Of a stretch of DNA of 9,251 bases, positions 7,203 to 9,251 are shown in pieces. Made by a program: the position numbers and the translations under genes. How positions within the stretch are numbered: position 1 is the first letter of the stretch; the number at the start of each line of letters is the position of its first letter. The notes beneath the pieces were generated by a model. It had not been told where the DNA came from. It saw nothing but the letters and a program-made list of their open reading frames with translations, and made no database searches. The DNA comes from Bacillota bacterium (GTDB taxonomy: Bacteria > Bacillota > Clostridia > Acetivibrionales > DTU013): NCBI GenBank assembly GCA_023435805.1, contig JAEZMC010000289.1:1-9251 (forward strand), written 5' to 3'.

Positions 7203-8468
7203 TTATATTTTGCTCGCATTGGCCAACAGGTATTTTTCCGCTTCTGCAGACCATAAGCCGTTCGTCTTCTCGACAATATCCGCCAGCTTTGCAAACAGCG
7301 GATTATCTCTGCCCTTTTCCCGGAAGCTGTCAATTGCCGTCAGCTCCATCTGGATATTGGTGTAGATCAGCTTCTTTCCGCCCGGTATTTTCGGCAGGTT
7401 CAATGTGGTTTCAACCACACAGTCCAGCCCGCCGATATGCGTGACCATGGAAGCGGGATTGATAATACCCCTGCCCATCATATCCAGCGATTCCACCAGG
7501 TCAGCGGTATTCCCTCCGCTGGTGCCGACGATATGGGTTGCATTGTAATGAACATTATAAAAATTGAACTCGGCTGAAAATGCCGTATTGCTCGGGCCTG
7601 CAAAGAAATTGAGACACCCGTCGTGGGCAAGCAGCCTGTCGCCCATTTCAACCACCTGCCTCACCGGTGCGAATACCATGACGTCGTTGTATCCCTTTCC
7701 ACCTGTAAGGCTCATAAGGTAGTCAACGCCCTTGTCCGGGCTGGCGGTATTGACATAAACCAGTTTCACTCCGTTTTTCTTCGCTTCTTCCACCGTATAA
7801 ATGGACGCGGCCCGTTTCAGCCTGGCCTCGTCAATATCCGTAACCACCAGCAGACCCGGCTTCCGGTCACAGTGGATAGCATAGTCGATAGCACCGAGGC
7901 CCATTGGGCCGACACCTGCAAGAATAGCCATGTTGCCGCCCTCCACGATCCCCATGTCGTGGACGTAGCTGCCCGGATGGGTATGATAATTGGCATGGAA
8001 GGTTCCGACAATACAGGACATGGGCTCTCCAAGGGATCCGGCAAAAAAGGCGTCTCCTTCATAAGGAAGCAGGCATCCCAGCTCCATGACCACATTCGGT
8101 ATGATGATATAGGTGGCACTGCCTCCGATATATCGGAAGGAATAGCCCGGCGCCGCATAAGGATCGTCCTTCTGGTTCAGTGCCGGCTGGATGGAAAACT
8201 TGCTGCCAGCCTTGTATTGATCCTTCCACTTGCTGCCGACTTCCACAATCTCACCGCAGAATTCGTGGCCTACAATAACGGGGTTTATCGCAATGTCCTT
8301 TGGAACCCTCTTGTGCTCATTTCCCTGTATTGCCGCTTTGTAAGAGGACATACAGATGCTGTCCGATATGATGTGGGCCAGGATTTCATCCTCCCGGATT
8401 GCCGGAAGTTCGAATTCGTCAAGCCTTAAATCATTCTTGCCATACAATCTGATTGCTTTTGTCTTCAT
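7203..8468 (-). CDS. sorE: Zinc-dependent MDR dehydrogenase, L-sorbose-1-phosphate reductase-like
   Basis: This 421-residue medium-chain dehydrogenase resembles SorE, which in enteric bacteria reduces L-sorbose 1-phosphate to D-glucitol 6-phosphate. From memory of that family, shared landmarks are the opening ARLYG/DLRL-like segment, NPVIVGHEFCGE (62-73), GYSFRYIGG (108-116), DGCLNFFAGP (283-292), VGTSGGNT (314-321) and GGKKLIYT (363-370). Probable catalytic zinc ligands are Cys39, His68, Glu69 and Glu148. The four-cysteine structural zinc lobe is absent. The nucleotide-binding GVGPMG is at 185-190 with Asp211 after the second strand. The ATG at 8468 follows AAGGAG at 7-base spacing. It is the first gene of the operon containing E2, E3 and E1, and is divergent from a SrlD-like gene, which strengthens the polyol-phosphate assignment. 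A butanediol/acetoin or another polyol dehydrogenase activity remains possible. Confidence 0.8.
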   Translation of the reverse strand: MKTKAIRLYGKNDLRLDEFELPAIREDEILAHIISDSICMSSYKAAIQGNEHKRVPKDIAINPVIVGHEFCGEIVEVGSKWKDQYKAGSKFSIQPALNQKDDPYAAPGYSFRYIGGSATYIIIPNVVMELGCLLPYEGDAFFAGSLGEPMSCIVGTFHANYHTHPGSYVHDMGIVEGGNMAILAGVGPMGLGAIDYAIHCDRKPGLLVVTDIDEARLKRAASIYTVEEAKKNGVKLVYVNTASPDKGVDYLMSLTGGKGYNDVMVFAPVRQVVEMGDRLLAHDGCLNFFAGPSNTAFSAEFNFYNVHYNATHIVGTSGGNTADLVESLDMMGRGIINPASMVTHIGGLDCVVETTLNLPKIPGGKKLIYTNIQMELTAIDSFREKGRDNPLFAKLADIVEKTNGLWSAEAEKYLLANASKI

Positions 8469-8546
8469 AACATATCTCCTTATAATTCAGTACTATGAAT
8501 GGTATTGATTTTGACGTATATTATTGCGTGCTTTGATTTATATTTA

Positions 8547-8575
8547 ATAATAGCATATGCCAATGCCAAAATCAA
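8547..8575 (-). promoter_or_regulatory. Predicted promoter of the SorE-like/E2/E3/E1 operon, inside a dyad
   Basis: On the minus strand TTGATT (8575-8570) and TATTAT (8552-8547) are 17 bases apart, four of six and five of six to consensus. The start would lie near 8540, leaving a leader of about 70 bases. The promoter is bracketed by an inverted repeat, TTGATTT at 8533-8539 and AAATCAA at 8569-8575. It also contains the palindrome GCATATGC (8553-8560) next to a tandem TGCCAA (8558-8563 and 8564-8569). This arrangement suits a repressor or activator site. The controlling protein is not visible in the window. Confidence 0.5.
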
Positions 8576-8603
8576 CATACATCAATATAATTATAGTATA
8601 ATA

Positions 8604-8632
8604 TGGACACAATCCAACATTTATTATATAAT
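8604..8632 (+). promoter_or_regulatory. Predicted promoter of the SrlD-like dehydrogenase gene
   Basis: TGGACA (8604-8609, five of six) and TATAAT (8627-8632, perfect) are 17 bases apart. The start would be near 8639, giving a leader of about 60 bases before the ATG at 8699. The two divergent -35 boxes lie only about 30 bases apart, so one regulator could control both directions. Another TATAAT at 8597-8602 has only a distant TCAACA upstream (19-base spacer) and is a weaker alternative. Confidence 0.6.
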
Positions 8633-8698
8633 AATTAAGAATTAATCAATAAAATCAAAAACAATTCATCATTTTATGCATCAACAAGGAGGATTTCT

Positions 8699-9251
8699 AT
8701 GTATCAGAGATTGAAGGATCAGGCAGCCATCATCACCGGGGGAGCTCAGGGCCTCGGAGAAGCACTGGCTCACAGACTGGATGCGGAAGGCTGCAAGGTA
8801 GTGGTTGCCGACATCAATCTGGAATCGGCTCAAAAGGTGGCGGCGGCTCTGAACGACGCTATCGCAGTCAAGGTGGACGTCAGTGACGAACAGCAGGTCG
8901 AAGCCATGGTAGCTGCCGCTGTTGAAAAATACGGCAAGCTGGACCTTCTCATATCCAATGCCGCTATTCTTATAGCAAAGCCTGTAACGGAATTTCCGGG
9001 TGATCAGTGGAAGAAAATGATGGACGTAAACCTGACAGGCTACTTCCTGTGTGCGAAAGCAGCGGCAAAGGTCATGATCCCGAACAGAAAAGGTAACATC
9101 ATTCAGATAAACAGCAAGTCCGGTAAAAAGGGCTCTTACAAGAATTCAGCTTATGCAGCGGCCAAATTCGGCGGCATCGGCCTTACCCAGAGCCTCGCGC
9201 TGGAGATGGCGGAATACGGAATCCGGGTAAATGCCATCTGTCCGGGGAACC
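8699..9251 (+). CDS. Short-chain dehydrogenase, sorbitol-6-phosphate 2-dehydrogenase-like, N-terminal part
   Basis: The gene runs off the right edge. The 184 visible residues cover most of a classical SDR of about 260 residues. Seen are the cofactor motif TGGAQGLG (13-20), Asp38 after the second strand (favours NAD), Asp60, NAA (87-89), Asn111, and the catalytic Ser139, Tyr152 and Lys156. The segment around the active site, IIQINSKSGKKGS and then AAKFGGIGLTQSLAL, closely recalls E. coli SrlD, which oxidises D-glucitol 6-phosphate to D-fructose 6-phosphate. Translation starts at the ATG at 8699, six bases after AAGGAGG (8686-8692). It is divergent from the SorE-like gene. Together they could form the two-step route from L-sorbose 1-phosphate to fructose 6-phosphate. 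The substrate call is by family resemblance; other polyol or polyol-phosphate substrates are possible. Confidence 0.85.
   Translation, partial: MYQRLKDQAAIITGGAQGLGEALAHRLDAEGCKVVVADINLESAQKVAAALNDAIAVKVDVSDEQQVEAMVAAAVEKYGKLDLLISNAAILIAKPVTEFPGDQWKKMMDVNLTGYFLCAKAAAKVMIPNRKGNIIQINSKSGKKGSYKNSAYAAAKFGGIGLTQSLALEMAEYGIRVNAICPGN

Noticed and set aside
7623..8429. Plus-strand open frame of 268 codons opposite the SorE-like gene
   Set aside because: It lies wholly antisense to a clearly conserved dehydrogenase, has no family resemblance and no convincing ribosome site; it reflects codon bias of the real gene.
1738..8468. Classical acetoin dehydrogenase (aco) operon
   Set aside because: The E1-E2-E3 set is compatible, but no AcoR-type regulator or acetoin-specific gene is visible and the zinc dehydrogenase looks like SorE rather than butanediol dehydrogenase, so the narrower name was not used.
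8501..8531. Possible catabolite-repression (cre) site in the divergent region
   Set aside because: No stretch fits the TGNAANCGNTNNCA pattern well enough to report.
8597..8602. A second TATAAT on the plus strand in the divergent region
   Set aside because: The only -35-like hexamer (TCAACA) is 19 bases away; the pair at 8604-8632 fits much better. It could be a minor start.

Overview
The window looks like a chromosomal stretch of an anaerobic, probably clostridial Firmicute. The support is indirect. Strong AAGGAGG-type ribosome sites and very AT-rich intergenic DNA surround moderately GC-rich genes. There is an Rrf2-family regulator start, an aldo/keto reductase carrying a ferredoxin-like cluster domain, and a single-chain alpha-beta E1 of a kind I associate with clostridia. 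No RNA gene, insertion sequence, CRISPR array or phage gene is visible.

Layout from left to right: (1) The first codons of an Rrf2-family regulator (minus strand, running off the left edge), with a good promoter and ribosome site. (2) A 270-base gap holding that promoter and a long hairpin that probably terminates the next gene. (3) An aldo/keto reductase with two 4Fe-4S motifs (minus, 323-1543), driven by its own extended -10 promoter flanked by 8-base direct repeats. (4) A classic intrinsic terminator at 1669-1695. (5) A four-gene minus-strand operon, transcribed from right to left: an L-sorbose-1-phosphate reductase-like zinc dehydrogenase (7203-8468), a lipoyl-bearing E2 acyltransferase (5690-7108), dihydrolipoyl dehydrogenase E3 (4254-5621) and a fused alpha-beta E1 (1738-4209). 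(6) A 230-base AT-rich divergent control region with one promoter in each direction. (7) The first 184 residues of a plus-strand short-chain dehydrogenase resembling sorbitol-6-phosphate 2-dehydrogenase, running off the right edge.

The E1, E2 and E3 genes encode every catalytic part of one 2-oxoacid or acetoin-type dehydrogenase complex. It would convert a 2-oxoacid (or an alpha-hydroxyketone such as acetoin) to an acyl-CoA and NADH. Its substrate cannot be read from sequence. The two flanking dehydrogenases match the pair used in L-sorbose breakdown: L-sorbose 1-phosphate to glucitol 6-phosphate (SorE), then to fructose 6-phosphate (SrlD/SorD type). The less usual feature is that the SorE-like gene is the first gene of the operon for the acyl-CoA-forming complex, while the SrlD-like gene is divergent from the same control region. 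This suggests a polyol or ketose route coupled to oxidative acyl-CoA formation, or homologues recruited to another substrate. That link is inference from gene order only.
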